From the NCBI RefSeq assembly GCF_035083965.1, contig NC_089731.1:4379001-4443000 (forward strand): a stretch of 64,000 nt of DNA, given 5' to 3'. Under the pieces are notes generated by a model. That model was not told where the DNA came from. It did not search any database and was given only the letters and a program-made list of their open reading frames with translations. This document shows positions 21,812-32,414 of the stretch, one piece after another. Both the position numbers and the translations under genes were made by a program. This DNA is from Branchiostoma lanceolatum. Lineage: Eukaryota; Chordata; Leptocardii; Amphioxiformes; Branchiostomatidae. The stretch's first letter is position 1. Every line of letters starts with the position of its first letter.

Positions 21812-23167
21812 ATGGAGAACAGAGCCGAGATCGGTAAACAGCTAGGAGAAGTTTCATTTGACAACAATCAGCAGAACCGGAGTGGTGAGACCGGCAACAC
21901 GGCCATAGAGAGACAGTCTGGCATCGGTGAAAAAACACATGGCAAGTCCAGGGGTCAGCTGTCTCAAACAAATCAACAAACGGGAAATAAAAGAAAGACG
22001 AAACTTAGACACCAATGTGAGGTGTGCAAAAAGCAGTTCGAAGGGCCAAGTCATCTGAAGACGCACATGCGCACTCACACTGGTGAGAAACCTTACAACT
22101 GTGAAAAGTGCAACAAGAGGTTCGGAAATCTTGCTTGTTTAAAGTCTCACATGCGGACACACACCGGTGAGAAACCGTACAAGTGTGAGCGATGCGACAG
22201 GCAGTTCAGTCACTCGAATAGCCTAAAGTCGCATATGAAGACTCACACTGGCGAGAAACCCTACAGATGTGAAACGTGCAACAGAAGCTTCAGTGGTCTG
22301 AGTAATTTGACGATACACATGCGGACACACACCGGGGAGAAACCGTACAAATGTGAGCAGTGCGGCCTTCAGTGTAGTCAGTTAAGTGCTCTTAAGACCC
22401 ACATGAAAATACACACTGGTGAGAAGCCGTACCAGTGTGAGAAATGCAACAAACGCTTCAACCAGCGTAGCAATCTGAAGACTCACATGCTAACTCATAC
22501 CGGGGAGAAACCACACAAATGCGAGGAGTGTGGCAGACAGTTCAGTCAGCTGGCTAATCTGCAAAAACACATAAAAACGCACACTGGTGAGAAACCGTAC
22601 GGATGTGAGGAGTGCGGCAGACGGTTCGGTGAGCTGAGTTATCTGAAGAAACACATCCGCACTCACACTGGAGAGAAACCTCACCAGTGCGAGGAATGCA
22701 AGAAACGCTTCAGTCGACCAACGCATCTTAGGGCGCACATGCGGACTCACACGGGGGAGAAACCTTACGAATGCGAGGTGTGTGGCAAACGGATCAGTCG
22801 GTCGGAGCATCTGAAGTCGCACATGCGGACTCACACTGGAGAGAAACCGTACAAATGTAAGGAATGTGGCAAACAGGTGACTAAGTTGAAGGAACACATG
22901 AAGACACACACTGGTGAGAAACCATACGAGTGTGAGGAGTGTGGCAAATCCTTCAGTCGGATGCGTGTTCTGAAGGATCACATAAAGATACACACTGGTG
23001 AGAAACTGCACCGATGTGAAGAGTGCGGCAAGCAGTTCCGTCTGTTTGCTGTTCTGAAGACCCACGTGCGGACTCACACTGGTGAGAAACCGTACGGATG
23101 TGAAGAATGCGGCAAAAGCTTCAGCCAGCCAGGTCGTATGAAGTCACACATGGACACTCACCGCTGA
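21812..23167 (+). CDS. C2H2 zinc-finger protein 1 (14 fingers)
   Basis: A single coding exon of 451 residues starts 13 bp after acceptor TTACACAG (ends 21798) and follows a remote 5' UTR exon at about 19150-19279. The first ~65 residues are polar without a KRAB, BTB or SCAN domain. Then come 14 consecutive C2H2 fingers joined by TGEKP linkers, indicating a sequence-specific DNA-binding nuclear protein. Finger 11 (CKECGKQVTKLKEHMKTH) is three residues short between the second Cys and first His. It is the first of three tandem paralogues on the same strand and more diverged between fingers than the other two. Targets are unknown. Confidence 0.93.
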   Translation: MENRAEIGKQLGEVSFDNNQQNRSGETGNTAIERQSGIGEKTHGKSRGQLSQTNQQTGNKRKTKLRHQCEVCKKQFEGPSHLKTHMRTHTGEKPYNCEKCNKRFGNLACLKSHMRTHTGEKPYKCERCDRQFSHSNSLKSHMKTHTGEKPYRCETCNRSFSGLSNLTIHMRTHTGEKPYKCEQCGLQCSQLSALKTHMKIHTGEKPYQCEKCNKRFNQRSNLKTHMLTHTGEKPHKCEECGRQFSQLANLQKHIKTHTGEKPYGCEECGRRFGELSYLKKHIRTHTGEKPHQCEECKKRFSRPTHLRAHMRTHTGEKPYECEVCGKRISRSEHLKSHMRTHTGEKPYKCKECGKQVTKLKEHMKTHTGEKPYECEECGKSFSRMRVLKDHIKIHTGEKLHRCEECGKQFRLFAVLKTHVRTHTGEKPYGCEECGKSFSQPGRMKSHMDTHR

Positions 23168-25237
23168 ATGGTCCCATTATGGCTTTTTCCAGTACTGCGG
23201 TGGAAAGTCCAGTTTTCTTATCTTTTGGATGTGTTTTGGATTATGTTACGATCGTGATTTTGAAATTTTGAGTAACATATAGATTTTAGTGAAGATAGTA
23301 AGTTTAAGAAAAGAGTAGACTAGGAGAAACGTATTAATTTCTCTCATGTCCATAAGTCCTTTTAGTTTCCGTGTTTATTTTCCAAGCTTTCTACTCTTAT
23401 GTTGTCTGTGGCTATCACAGTTGCAGAAAGTGTAGGTGCAAAACGAGAGAGCGGTGGAAAAGGGGTGAAACACAAAACGAACATTTTCATATGATACAAT
23501 TTTTTTTTGATAGACGTCTAATTCACTGTTTGTTTTAGATTTTGGAAATGCAGTGGTTCATTCATAGACGCAAAACAAATCTTTGGGAATGTCCTACACG
23601 ATAGACACCTCTTGTGTAAAGCTATATAAACATGTAGAGGTATTTAGTAGACCATCTGTAAGATAAGTCACTAAACAACTAGACAATTGACTATGCTGTC
23701 ACGTTGAATTCGGTACGTGTCCATTGATGCGTATAATAAGAGAGATGGAAGCCCCCGATCTAAACATCTGCTTAGTGTTCAATATGTAAATACAGAACCA
23801 CATCTAGTTGTATAGAATAGAACTGTTTGGGTTTTGACGTATCAGCTTCTATCCGTTAAACTCTAGTCAGTTTGCCTGTTTCAGCCAATCAGTAAAGATA
23901 AGTTAGTTATTGAAGTTATTGTACTTACCACATGCACTAATACCTAGCCTGTAGATACACTAACTTAGTACGAAACAGTGGAAGGTTAAAGCTCCGATGA
24001 TATGTTGTTTAAAGCTTAAGGTATCAGCTTCTATCCGTAAAAGCTCAAATCAATGTTGAGTGTTTTGGTCAATCAGTACATGTAAGGTAGTTATTGTACT
24101 TACCACATGCACTAATGCCTAGCATGTAGATACACTAACTTAGTACGAAATAGTGGAAGGTTAAAGATGCGATGATAAGTTGTTTAAAGCCTCAAGGTAT
24201 CATCCGTTAATGCTGTAATCATTTTGACTGTTTCAGTCAATCGGTACGCGGTACAGATAAGGTAGTTATTGTAGTTATTGTACTTAACGCCTGGAATAAT
24301 GTCTGTATATATATATACACTAACTAGCAACTTAGTACGAAATAGCGAAATGATAAAGATGCGATAATATGTTGTTACTAATGTATGTATAGTGGAGTTT
24401 TTCTTCTCTTTTTCACAACCGGGAATGGCCAATATCTCTCTCGCCTGCTTCTGTTTCGATGCATCTTCGTCAGAGCTTCAGACTACGTACATACATTGGC
24501 TACATAAAGCGGCGAGAAGCTCTGACGAAGATGTCTGATATACGCATCGATTATCGAAATGCAAGCAGGTGAGAGACATTCATGGTTGTGAAATTCTACC
24601 AACCTGACAAATTAATGTCGGATGTATTGATATTAGTTATAGATTAACATTGTGTGTTTTCTCTTATAGGAGTTGACCATTTTGTGTATTGTATTATTTC
24701 TAATAAGATAAAAACCATTGATACTTTGTTGTTTTTTCTTGTGAGAGGGGAATACTCATTTTTTTTCAAATTAAACTTATTAGTTAAAAGTTTAACCAGA
24801 AAACAAGTAAACACCTTTTCTCTTTGAATATTATCATTGTATATTTATCTGATCAATGTTCCCTCCGTTGTTTCTAGTGTTTGAAAGTGTGTGTGTGTTT
24901 GTGAGCAGCATAGATAGACAATTCGTTGACGGATAACTATAATTATGATACATGTATTGGATGTTTCGGCAGGGCTTGGCAAAATGAAGAAACCATGCAT
25001 TAGATTATTGGTCCCATATCGGCTTTTTCCGGTACTGCGGTAGAAAGTCCTGTCTTTTTATCTCGTGTTTTGGATTATGTTACGATCGTGGTTTTAAAAT
25101 GTTGAGTGACAGTTAGGTTTTAGTGAAGATGGTAAGTTTAAAAAAAGAAAGGAGAAACGTATATATTTCTCCCATGTCCTTTCAGTTTCCGTGTCTATTT
25201 TCCAAGCTTTCAACTTTTATGTTGTCTGACCCTCCGT
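23168..25237. other. Spacer between zinc-finger genes 1 and 2, with triplicated ~170-bp module
   Basis: There is no gene. Three diverged units starting near 23838, 24020 and 24196 share GTATCAGCTTCTATCCGT, GTAGATACACTAACTTAGTA and GATGATATGTTG. A foldback at about 24434-24580 pairs TCTTCGTCAGAGCTTC with GAAGCTCTGACGAAGA. The same module and foldback recur after zinc-finger gene 2 (28306-28660). The stretch CATATCGGCTTTTTCCGGTA at about 25015 resembles 23174-23200, showing further duplication. Confidence 0.6.
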
Positions 25238-25344
25238 ATGCAAATTAGTGCATCAAGCATTGTACTTTGTTTTGTTCCATGATCAACTGTAAACCAACCA
25301 AACCGGTTTTACTGCCGCCCGTCCACTCAGTAGCTGCATAAAAG
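25238..25344 (+). promoter_or_regulatory. Zinc-finger gene 2 promoter: octamer, AACCGGTT, TATA-like box
   Basis: ATGCAAAT (25238-25245, POU octamer), CCAAACCGGTTTTACTGC with palindromic AACCGGTT (25301-25308, a Grainyhead/CP2-type site), and CATAAAAG (25337-25344, TATA-like) come in this order. The same three blocks with similar spacing precede zinc-finger gene 3 and an orphan site at 28163. Confidence 0.6.
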
Positions 25345-25365
25345 AGTTGTCTAATCAGATTCTGT

Positions 25366-25441
25366 CATTTCCGACTCTGAGGACGCAAGAAGCGGTATTG
25401 CTGATGACACATCATTCAGTCTCTAGGAGCGTTACATTTCG
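25366..25441 (+). other. Probable non-coding first exon of zinc-finger gene 2
   Basis: CATTTCCGACTCTGAGGACG and CTAGGAGCGTTACATTTC are followed by donor GGTGAGTACAG and parallel the first exons of genes 1 and 3. It starts about 25-30 bp after the TATA-like CATAAAAG. Confidence 0.55.
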
Positions 25442-25721
25442 GTGAGTACAGTTTGTATTGTTTTATTGTAATGCCCTAGCAGTTTATGTATATATACCAG
25501 GAGGGAGCTAAACAGTCGAAAATTTTGGTAAGTCAAAAATACTCCAAATACTTGTGTTGGAAATTTTAGTTTAACTTTTTACAGCATGATTTCTACCAAC
25601 ACAGATGAACTTTCCTGTGATTGTGTTCTTATTGTAAGTCATGGTTTCAGGTGATTTGTGACAAATTATTCAGACGTTAAATGTATCATCCCTCTATTTC
25701 TTTCCCAGTCGTTCCGCCATC

Positions 25722-27110
25722 ATGGAAAATAGTGCCAAAACCAGCGAACATTTAACGAAGAATGCGGACGAAATAGCAGAAGGTTCCATCTTCAACATGG
25801 CGATGCATACTGGCACCAGTGAGAGACCACACACGGTCAATGAAACGAAGAAGAAACCGCTCAAATGTGTGGAGTGCAACAAACAGTTCGGTTGGCCGAG
25901 TGAACTGAAGAGACACACGCGGACACATACGAAAGAGAAACCGTATCAGTGTGGAAAATGCAACCGAAGCTTCAGTCATAAGGGTTACTTACAGACTCAC
26001 ATGCGGACACACACGGGCGAGAAACCGTATCATTGTGAGGCGTGCGGAAAACATTTCAGTCGGCTTGGTCATCTGAAAGAACACATGCGGACTCACACTG
26101 GTGAGAAGCCTTACAAATGTGAAGAATGTTGCAAAAAATTCAGCCAGCTCAGTCATCTGAAGGAACACGTGCGGACTCACACTGGTGAGAAGCCGTACGG
26201 ATGTGAGGAGTGTGGCAAACAGTTCAGTCAACTGGGTGATCTAAAGAAACACATGCGGACTCACACGGGCGAGAAACCTTACAAATGTGAGGAATGTGGC
26301 AAACAGTTCTGTCATCTGTACCATCTGAAGAGTCACATGCGGGCTCACACAGGCGAGAAACCTTATAGATGTGAGGAGTGTGGCAAACAGTTTAGTGACC
26401 TGGGTCATTTGAAGAGACACATGCGGATTCATACAGGTGAGAAACCGTACAGATGTGAGGAGTGCGGTAAGCAGTTCAGTGACCTAAGTCATTTGAAGAG
26501 ACACATGCGAGCTCACACTGGTGAGAAACCCTATCGTTGTGAGGAGTGCGGCAAAAAATTCTGTCAGTTGGGTCAGATGAGAGAACACAATCGAACTCAC
26601 ACTGGCGAGAAACCTTACAAATGTGAAGAATGTGGCAAACAGTTCATTCAGTTCAGTCATCTGAAGGGACACGTGCGGGCCCATACAGGTGAGAAACCAT
26701 ACGGATGTGAGGAGTGTGGCAAACAGTTCAGTCAGCTTGGCCATATGAAGCAACACATGCGGACTCACACTGGTGAGAAACCTTTTAAATGTGAGCAATG
26801 CGGCAAACAGTTCAGTGCCCTGGGTAATCTGAAGGAACACATGCAGACTCACACTGGGGAGAAACCGTATCATTGTGAGGGGTGTGGCAAACAGTTTGGT
26901 CAGTTGAGGAAATTGAAGTACCATATGCGGACTCACTCTGGTGAGAAACCTTATGGATGTGAGGAATGTGGCAACCAGTTCAGTCATCTGGGTAATCTGA
27001 AGAGACACATGCGGACTCACACTGGTGAGAAACCGTACAGATGTGAACAGTGCGGTAAAAGCTTTACTCGGTCAGCTCATCTGAAGAAACACATGGACTC
27101 TCACCAGTAA
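25722..27110 (+). CDS. C2H2 zinc-finger protein 2 (15 fingers)
   Basis: One coding exon encodes 462 residues, starting 13 bp after acceptor TTTCCCAG (ends 25708). The N-terminus [17 protein letters not shown]... with GSIFNM is shared with protein 3 (GSIFNM also present), marking recent paralogues. Fifteen C2H2 fingers with TGEKP linkers run to the C-terminus; the first linker is TKEKP. Many fingers have near-identical contact helices (for example QLGDLKK, DLGHLKR, DLSHLKR), which points to recent internal duplication. The product is expected to be nuclear and DNA-binding; no effector domain is seen. Antisense open frames across it are shadows of the repeated finger units. Confidence 0.94.
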   Translation: MENSAKTSEHLTKNADEIAEGSIFNMAMHTGTSERPHTVNETKKKPLKCVECNKQFGWPSELKRHTRTHTKEKPYQCGKCNRSFSHKGYLQTHMRTHTGEKPYHCEACGKHFSRLGHLKEHMRTHTGEKPYKCEECCKKFSQLSHLKEHVRTHTGEKPYGCEECGKQFSQLGDLKKHMRTHTGEKPYKCEECGKQFCHLYHLKSHMRAHTGEKPYRCEECGKQFSDLGHLKRHMRIHTGEKPYRCEECGKQFSDLSHLKRHMRAHTGEKPYRCEECGKKFCQLGQMREHNRTHTGEKPYKCEECGKQFIQFSHLKGHVRAHTGEKPYGCEECGKQFSQLGHMKQHMRTHTGEKPFKCEQCGKQFSALGNLKEHMQTHTGEKPYHCEGCGKQFGQLRKLKYHMRTHSGEKPYGCEECGNQFSHLGNLKRHMRTHTGEKPYRCEQCGKSFTRSAHLKKHMDSHQ

Positions 27111-28162
27111 ATAGCCATACATAACATTGTGACAGTTAGTAGTAGTATCTGGTATCACTAGATACTGGAAGTGTAGACCTTTGGGTAACCGAAACAAGGC
27201 ATGTACAATGAGGAGCAACCGGGAAATGAACGTTTTTACATGTGTGAGTCTTGATTCATGCATCTGCACGGCTCAAAGAGGATACTCACGATTGTTCTAT
27301 AAAGTGTTATAAATATGTCTATATAAGACCGGTGCCACCAATAAAGTCAGAATCTTAAAGCAATTGCACCATCATATGTTGTCATCGTAAGTTTCACGCT
27401 CGTTTGAACTTTGGTTATTATAATTCATGTACGTCACACCCTTCTGTAATGCTTACCTGTCGAAATGGAGGCAGGGGGTTTAGAGTAGAACTGTTCAGGT
27501 CCAAGATGCACCATATTCTTGTTAGTTTTAGAATAACTTTGTTTTCTGTCAAAGCTTTTCTTTGCACTATGTATTTTGCACTATGTTATTTCCAATACAC
27601 ATGTATGATTAGGACTTAACCACTTCATATTTTATTGTAAGGAAGAAAAACACAACGGCATACTAAGAAACCTGAAATAAACACCTTTTATCTTTATTTA
27701 TTTCTCTTCATATTTTCATTATCATACTTTTCAACTTTGTTGCTTCAATGCTCTGGTGTTTTACATTATACAAAATAAACATTATACAAAATAAATCAAC
27801 TACAGGATATGGTCTCTAACTGAATCAGACGTTTAAGATAGCACCCGTTGTCTTTCATAGAAATACCGAAAATTTGAAGACTAGTGGAACTAATATTAGG
27901 TTTCAAAAAGTATCTAAATTCTTACTACAAAGACAAAATACATGTACTATATCTTGTTGTCTTCAGACTCGCTGCCAATTCACTGATCAAAGTCAGTGGA
28001 TGCTGTTTGCTTGAAACACCCGACTCTGTTACTGTTAGAGACCATATGCCGTTTTATGTTTTACTTTATATTTTGTACTTTGTTGTCTAACCTTCATCAA
28101 TGTTGATTGCCATGCTTACGTATGCTAAGCTATCGTCTTTCATAGTTGTCTGATCTCTCCCT
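27111..28162. other. 3' flank of zinc-finger gene 2
   Basis: There is no gene. The AATAAA in GCCACCAATAAAGTCAG near 27341 is a plausible poly(A) signal for zinc-finger gene 2. The rest is AT-rich and anonymous. Confidence 0.5.
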
Positions 28163-28290
28163 ATGCAAATCAATGCATCAGGCCCTGTACTTTGTTCTGT
28201 TCCATAATCAAGTTTTAACCTACCAAACCGGTTTTACTGCCATTCGTCCACTCATCAGTAGCTGCATAAAAGACGTGCCCACTCTGACTC
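28163..28290 (+). promoter_or_regulatory. Orphan copy of the zinc-finger promoter module
   Basis: ATGCAAAT (28163-28170), AACCGGTT (28226-28233) and CATAAAAG (28265-28272) repeat the promoter blocks of genes 2 and 3, followed by CACTCTGACTCTG of the first exon. Instead of a donor and a gene, the sequence passes at about 28306 into the 3'-side module seen after gene 1. This looks like the promoter of a zinc-finger gene whose body was deleted. Confidence 0.55.
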
Positions 28291-28305
28291 TGTTATCAGT
28301 TTTAA

Positions 28306-29330
28306 AGGTATGAACTTCTATCTCTTAAAGCTCAAATCAGTTTAACTGTTTTAGTCAATCAGAACATATAAGTTAGTAATTGAAGTTTGTGTACTTAACG
28401 CCTGGAATACTAGTAATGTCTGTAAATACACTGACTAGTAACTTAGTACAAACCAGCGAAAGGCGCGTTAAAGATGCGTTAAGATGTTGTTTACTAACCC
28501 ACGTATTGTTATCATATTGGAGTTTTCTTTCTTTCTCACAACCAGTAATGTCTCCCACCTGCTTACGGTCCGATGTCTATCACACACCTTGGTCAGAGCT
28601 CCTGACTACATACTAGTACATCGGCTACATAAAGCGGCCAGAAGCTCTGCTCCTGGTTTTGACAAAATAAAGGAAAACTCCAATATCCTATGTTGTAGCA
28701 ATCTGATTAGAATTAATGTGCTGGTATTAGTATTAGTTATCGATTAACATTCAATTTGTTTTCTGTTATAGGACTTGACCATTTTGTGTATTGGATCATT
28801 TCCAATAAAATAAAAAACAATTGATACTTTGTTGTTGTTTTCTTGTAAGGAATACTAAAAAAAAATTCTAAGTTAAACTTATTAGTTAAAAGTTAAAAGA
28901 AACTATAAGTAAACATCTTTTCTCTTTTAATGTTATCATTAGATATTCATCTGATCGTCGTTCCCTCCGTTGTTTCTAGTGTGTGCAAGTGTGTGTGTGT
29001 TTGTGACCAGCATAGGTAGAGAATTCGTTGATGGATAATTATGTTAGATGTAGTTGGCATTAAGGTAGGGCTTGGCGAAGGGAATAAACCATTAAATTTT
29101 TGGCCCCATATCGCCTTTTTACGATACTGCGGTGGAAAGTGTTTCTTTCATTTTTCGTGTTCTGAATACATTACGATCGTGATTTCAAACATTTTTAGTA
29201 ACAGATAGCTCTTGGAGAATGGAGTAAATGTCAGAGAATAGTACGAGTCTTTATTTCTCCTAGCAGACTATTCCTTTTAATGCCGTGTTTATTTGCCAAG
29301 CTTTCAATATATGTTGTCTGACTCCTCCTT
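28306..29330. repeat. Second copy of the zinc-finger 3'-side module
   Basis: Phrases of the 23.8-24.7 kb region recur in the same order: TATCTCTTAAAGCTCAAATC, GTACTTAACGCCTGGAATA, the CGGCTACATAAAGCGGC foldback centre, GATACTTTGTTGTT and TTCCCTCCGTTGTTTCTAGT. No gene is seen. It shows that the duplicated unit includes flanks as well as coding sequence. Confidence 0.6.
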
Positions 29331-29437
29331 ATGCAAATCTGTGTATCGAGCATTGTACTCTGTTTTCTTCCATAATCAAGTGTAAACCTACCAAACCGGT
29401 TTTACTGCCGTCCGTCCTCTCGGTAGCTGCATAAAAG
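29331..29437 (+). promoter_or_regulatory. Zinc-finger gene 3 promoter: octamer, AACCGGTT, TATA-like box
   Basis: ATGCAAAT (29331-29338), AACCGGTT (29394-29401) and CATAAAAG (29430-29437) occur with nearly the same spacing as in the gene 2 promoter. The first exon with GACGCAAAGAACGG and donor GGTGAGTACAG (donor at 29544) follows. Confidence 0.6.
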
Positions 29438-29757
29438 ACTGTCCACTCTGAGCCGGTCATTCTGGCTCAGAAGACGCAAAGAACGGGACGGGTGTTGCCG
29501 CTGGAATATCCTGCAGTCGCTTGAATTGGAGCATTACATTTTGGTGAGTACAGATTGCCATAACTTCTACTCCAGCGTCTTACGTGCCTCGTTGAACACA
29601 AGACAACAGAGACCAATAAACGGACTGAAATGTGGCATCTCATAGTAGAGATTAAAGTACAGTTAGTAGGAGTACTAGGTATTTTGATAGAGTTGAAGAT
29701 GTTTTCTAAGCTAGCTGACTCGTTTTAGCATTATAGAATTATTCCGAACTATTATGT

Positions 29758-29906
29758 TAGGCTCTACCAGCCTCCGCGGGTCGCTGGGAAAATAGAAAAA
29801 AATGGCCAAATAGAGCCAATTGTGTGAAGGGAGTCGGCTACGGAGGAAGGATCAAATATGCGCCTGCAAATGTTCTCCCTGTAGCCGGCGCGGTTAATAG
29901 AGACTA
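29758..29906. mobile_element. MITE, TAGNCTCTACCAG family, perfect 9-bp target duplication
   Basis: It starts TAGGCTCTACCAGCCTCC and ends GTTAATAGAGACTA, with interior GGGAGTCGGCTACGG as in the other copies. CTATTATGT flanks it exactly on both sides (29749-29757 and 29907-29915). It ends 34 bp before the acceptor of zinc-finger gene 3. Confidence 0.8.
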
Positions 29907-29953
29907 CTATTATGTAACTTCTCCTTTCTTTTATACACAGCCAGGCGACCATC

Positions 29954-30769
29954 ATGGAGAACCGAGTAGAAATCTACCAACATCCGGCTGAGAATGCGGA
30001 CGGACGAGGACAAGGTTCCATCTTCAACATGACGACGCAGTCTGACACCGGGGATAGACCAAATGAGGAGTCTAACAGTCCACAAACGGAAAATAAACCG
30101 AGGAAAAAACAATGTGAGGAATGTGGTAAGCAGTTTGAAAAACTGAGTAATCTGATCAGACATATACGGGCTCATACAGGGGAGAAACCGTACCGATGTG
30201 ATGTGTGCGGCAGACAGTTCAGTGCGCTGGGTGATCTGAAAATACACATGCGGACTCACTCTGGAGAAAAACCATACAAATGTGAGGAGTGTGGCAAACA
30301 GTTTAATCAGCTGTGTAATATGAAGAAACACATGCGGACTCACACTGGTGAGAAACCGTACGGATGTGAGGAGTGTGGCAAACAGTTCAGTCGCATTTTC
30401 AGTGTGAAGTGTCACATGCGAACTCACAACGGTGAGAAACCGTACACATGTGAGGAGTGCGGCAAACACTTTAGTCGACTGGGTCATCTGAAGACACACA
30501 TACGAACTCACACTGGTGAGAAACCCTATGGATGTGAGGAGTGCGGCAAACAGTTCAGTCAGCTGGGTGATCTGAAAAGACACAAACTGACTCACACTGG
30601 TGAGAAACCGTACAGATGTGAGGAGTGTGGCAAACAGTTCAGTCGCCTAGAATGTGTGAAGATCCACACGCGGACTCACACCGGTGAGAAACCGTACAGA
30701 TGTGAACAGTGTGGTAAAAGCTTCATTCGGTCAGCTTATTTGAAGAAACACTTGAAAACTCATCAGTGA
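29954..30769 (+). CDS. C2H2 zinc-finger protein 3 (8 fingers)
   Basis: One coding exon of 271 residues starts 13 bp after acceptor TATACACAG (ends 29940). The N-terminus [17 protein letters not shown] followed by GSIFNM is clearly related to protein 2. Eight C2H2 fingers follow with TGEKP, SGEKP or NGEKP linkers, the last ending [12 protein letters not shown], the same closing pattern as protein 2 ([12 protein letters not shown]). It probably acts as a nuclear DNA-binding protein. It is shorter than its neighbours, consistent with loss or gain of finger blocks by unequal exchange. A poly(A) signal AATAAA lies at 31239. Confidence 0.93.
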   Translation: MENRVEIYQHPAENADGRGQGSIFNMTTQSDTGDRPNEESNSPQTENKPRKKQCEECGKQFEKLSNLIRHIRAHTGEKPYRCDVCGRQFSALGDLKIHMRTHSGEKPYKCEECGKQFNQLCNMKKHMRTHTGEKPYGCEECGKQFSRIFSVKCHMRTHNGEKPYTCEECGKHFSRLGHLKTHIRTHTGEKPYGCEECGKQFSQLGDLKRHKLTHTGEKPYRCEECGKQFSRLECVKIHTRTHTGEKPYRCEQCGKSFIRSAYLKKHLKTHQ

Positions 30770-31740
30770 ATGGCTACGCATACAGATCTGACACTTACAG
30801 GAAGAGAGGAAGTCTTTGGATAGCCGAAACAAGAGAGGCAGAATAATCTGAAAAGAAACCTGAAAACAAACATTTGCTCATTTGCGTTTAACCCACTCAA
30901 ACAGACAGCGTAGAAGATGTGGGAAAGTGTACTCTTCCTCGATGGACGAATCACAATATTAGCGCGTATGCACCATGTGACCTTAGTATGTAATATGCTG
31001 TCACAATGAATTCAATGCACGTCAATGTTTCCCAACAGTGTATAAAATTGGGTTGTATGAGTCAATTAGTACATATCAGTCAGTTATCGTATTTGACACT
31101 TGGACTGTTAATATATTGATTTGGTAGGAAACAGGTGATAAGATGTTGGTTGATAACCTGCTAGCATGCTATGTTTTCATTAGTTATAGATTAATCTTAT
31201 TTTCGGGCTTTGTTTGTGTTGTGCATTGTATCATTTCTAATAAAACACAAATGGTGGAACTTAAATGAATTTCTGTGTGTTTTCCTTTTCTTGATAGGGA
31301 TCCTCAGAGAAATATTTTCGAAGTATTACTAAACAGTTTCCGACATGTCGTCCGTGCTCTTATATTCAATCTATTCCGTTTTACAGTTTGTGATCCCAGT
31401 GTTATCATGTTAGCAAATATCAGGTCAAAACAGAATCCAGCCAGCGAAATTGTAGCATGGGAACACTTTAAGAAGTCTCTACTGAGAAAAATGTCTAGTC
31501 TGTTGAATGATAAGTACAGTCCACAGAAAGGCATATCCAAGCTAACAATGCCCCTCCCACACTTTCGGGGTGTACAGTAAGTGCGAAATGGAGTGAAATT
31601 GGACGAAACGAAAAAAATAGAACTATAGAGAGTGAGAAATGGAACTAATTGGAAAAAATGAACTACAGAAAGTGTGAAATGGAACGAAATGGACAAAAAA
31701 TGCAGTCGTATGTTTAGTTCATACGTATGAATATGTATGA
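30770..31740. other. 3' flank of zinc-finger gene 3
   Basis: It includes a diverged copy of the 3' module (GTACATATCAGTCAGTTATC near 31068) and AATAAA at 31239-31244. A 101-codon open frame at 31275-31580 has no domain I recognise and I do not call it a gene. Short GAAATGGAAC repeats lie at about 31588-31695. Confidence 0.5.
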
Positions 31741-31977
31741 ATGCTCCGGCAGGACCTCGCCAATGACCGACCCAGCTGGAGGGTCACACTGTCCAGGCAG
31801 CTAAAACCGGGAGAAGATAGACTGATGCACAGCGCAGAAGAAAAGTGGATCCGGAGAAAAGAACTTGGAAACAGAACTAAGTCAGATTTCAGATGCGCCC
31901 TATGTGGCAGAGACTGTCATTCTCGTATAGGGCGGTTTAGCCATAGCCGAAGCTGTTTAAGGGCTGATATAAATTAG
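31741..31977 (+). pseudogene. Relic of a non-LTR retrotransposon ORF2 C-terminus
   Basis: The translated tail contains RPSWRVTL, a basic helix and CALCGRDCHSRIGRFSHSRSC. A C-x2-C-x-DCHSRIG-x2-SH-x2-C pattern is the usual C-terminal zinc-knuckle-like end of many LINE endonuclease/reverse-transcriptase proteins. Only this end is present; no reverse transcriptase motif is seen upstream, so it is a fragment. Confidence 0.65.
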
Positions 31978-32414
31978 GAGTTTTACCATGGTCAATACTC
32001 ACTGAGGAAGGCCATATATATGAATGCTCTAAACTAATATATGAATGCTCTAAACTGTTGTGAAGAATGGAAGTCAAAACTACAGTCAAAATTTAACTTG
32101 CGACACTTTTGAAGGAACTGATCAGAAATAACTTTCAATATGTAGCCATGCCGTAATGTATGTAACTTTGACGGTTGCATCATACTGTTGATTAAATATG
32201 GCAAACGTGCGAAAGTATATTCAATCAATGACGCATGAGGAAACTGACTGACGCACATACAACTGTTGCAATCATCAGCTTGAAAATGAGAAACACCAAT
32301 TGGCGGCAACATGATTGCCAATTGCATTTTATATCTATACATAGTTATGTCTATTCTACATACAGATATTGTAATGCATAAAGAAATTTAGTGAGGAACA
32401 GATCATTTCTCAAG

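Noticed and set aside
22490-23077. Long minus-strand open frame across zinc-finger gene 1
   Set aside because: It mirrors the repeating finger/TGEKP unit and has no domain of its own. The same occurs opposite genes 2 and 3.
31275-31580. 101-codon open frame downstream of zinc-finger gene 3
   Set aside because: No recognisable domain and no splice partner; it lies in a repeat-rich flank.
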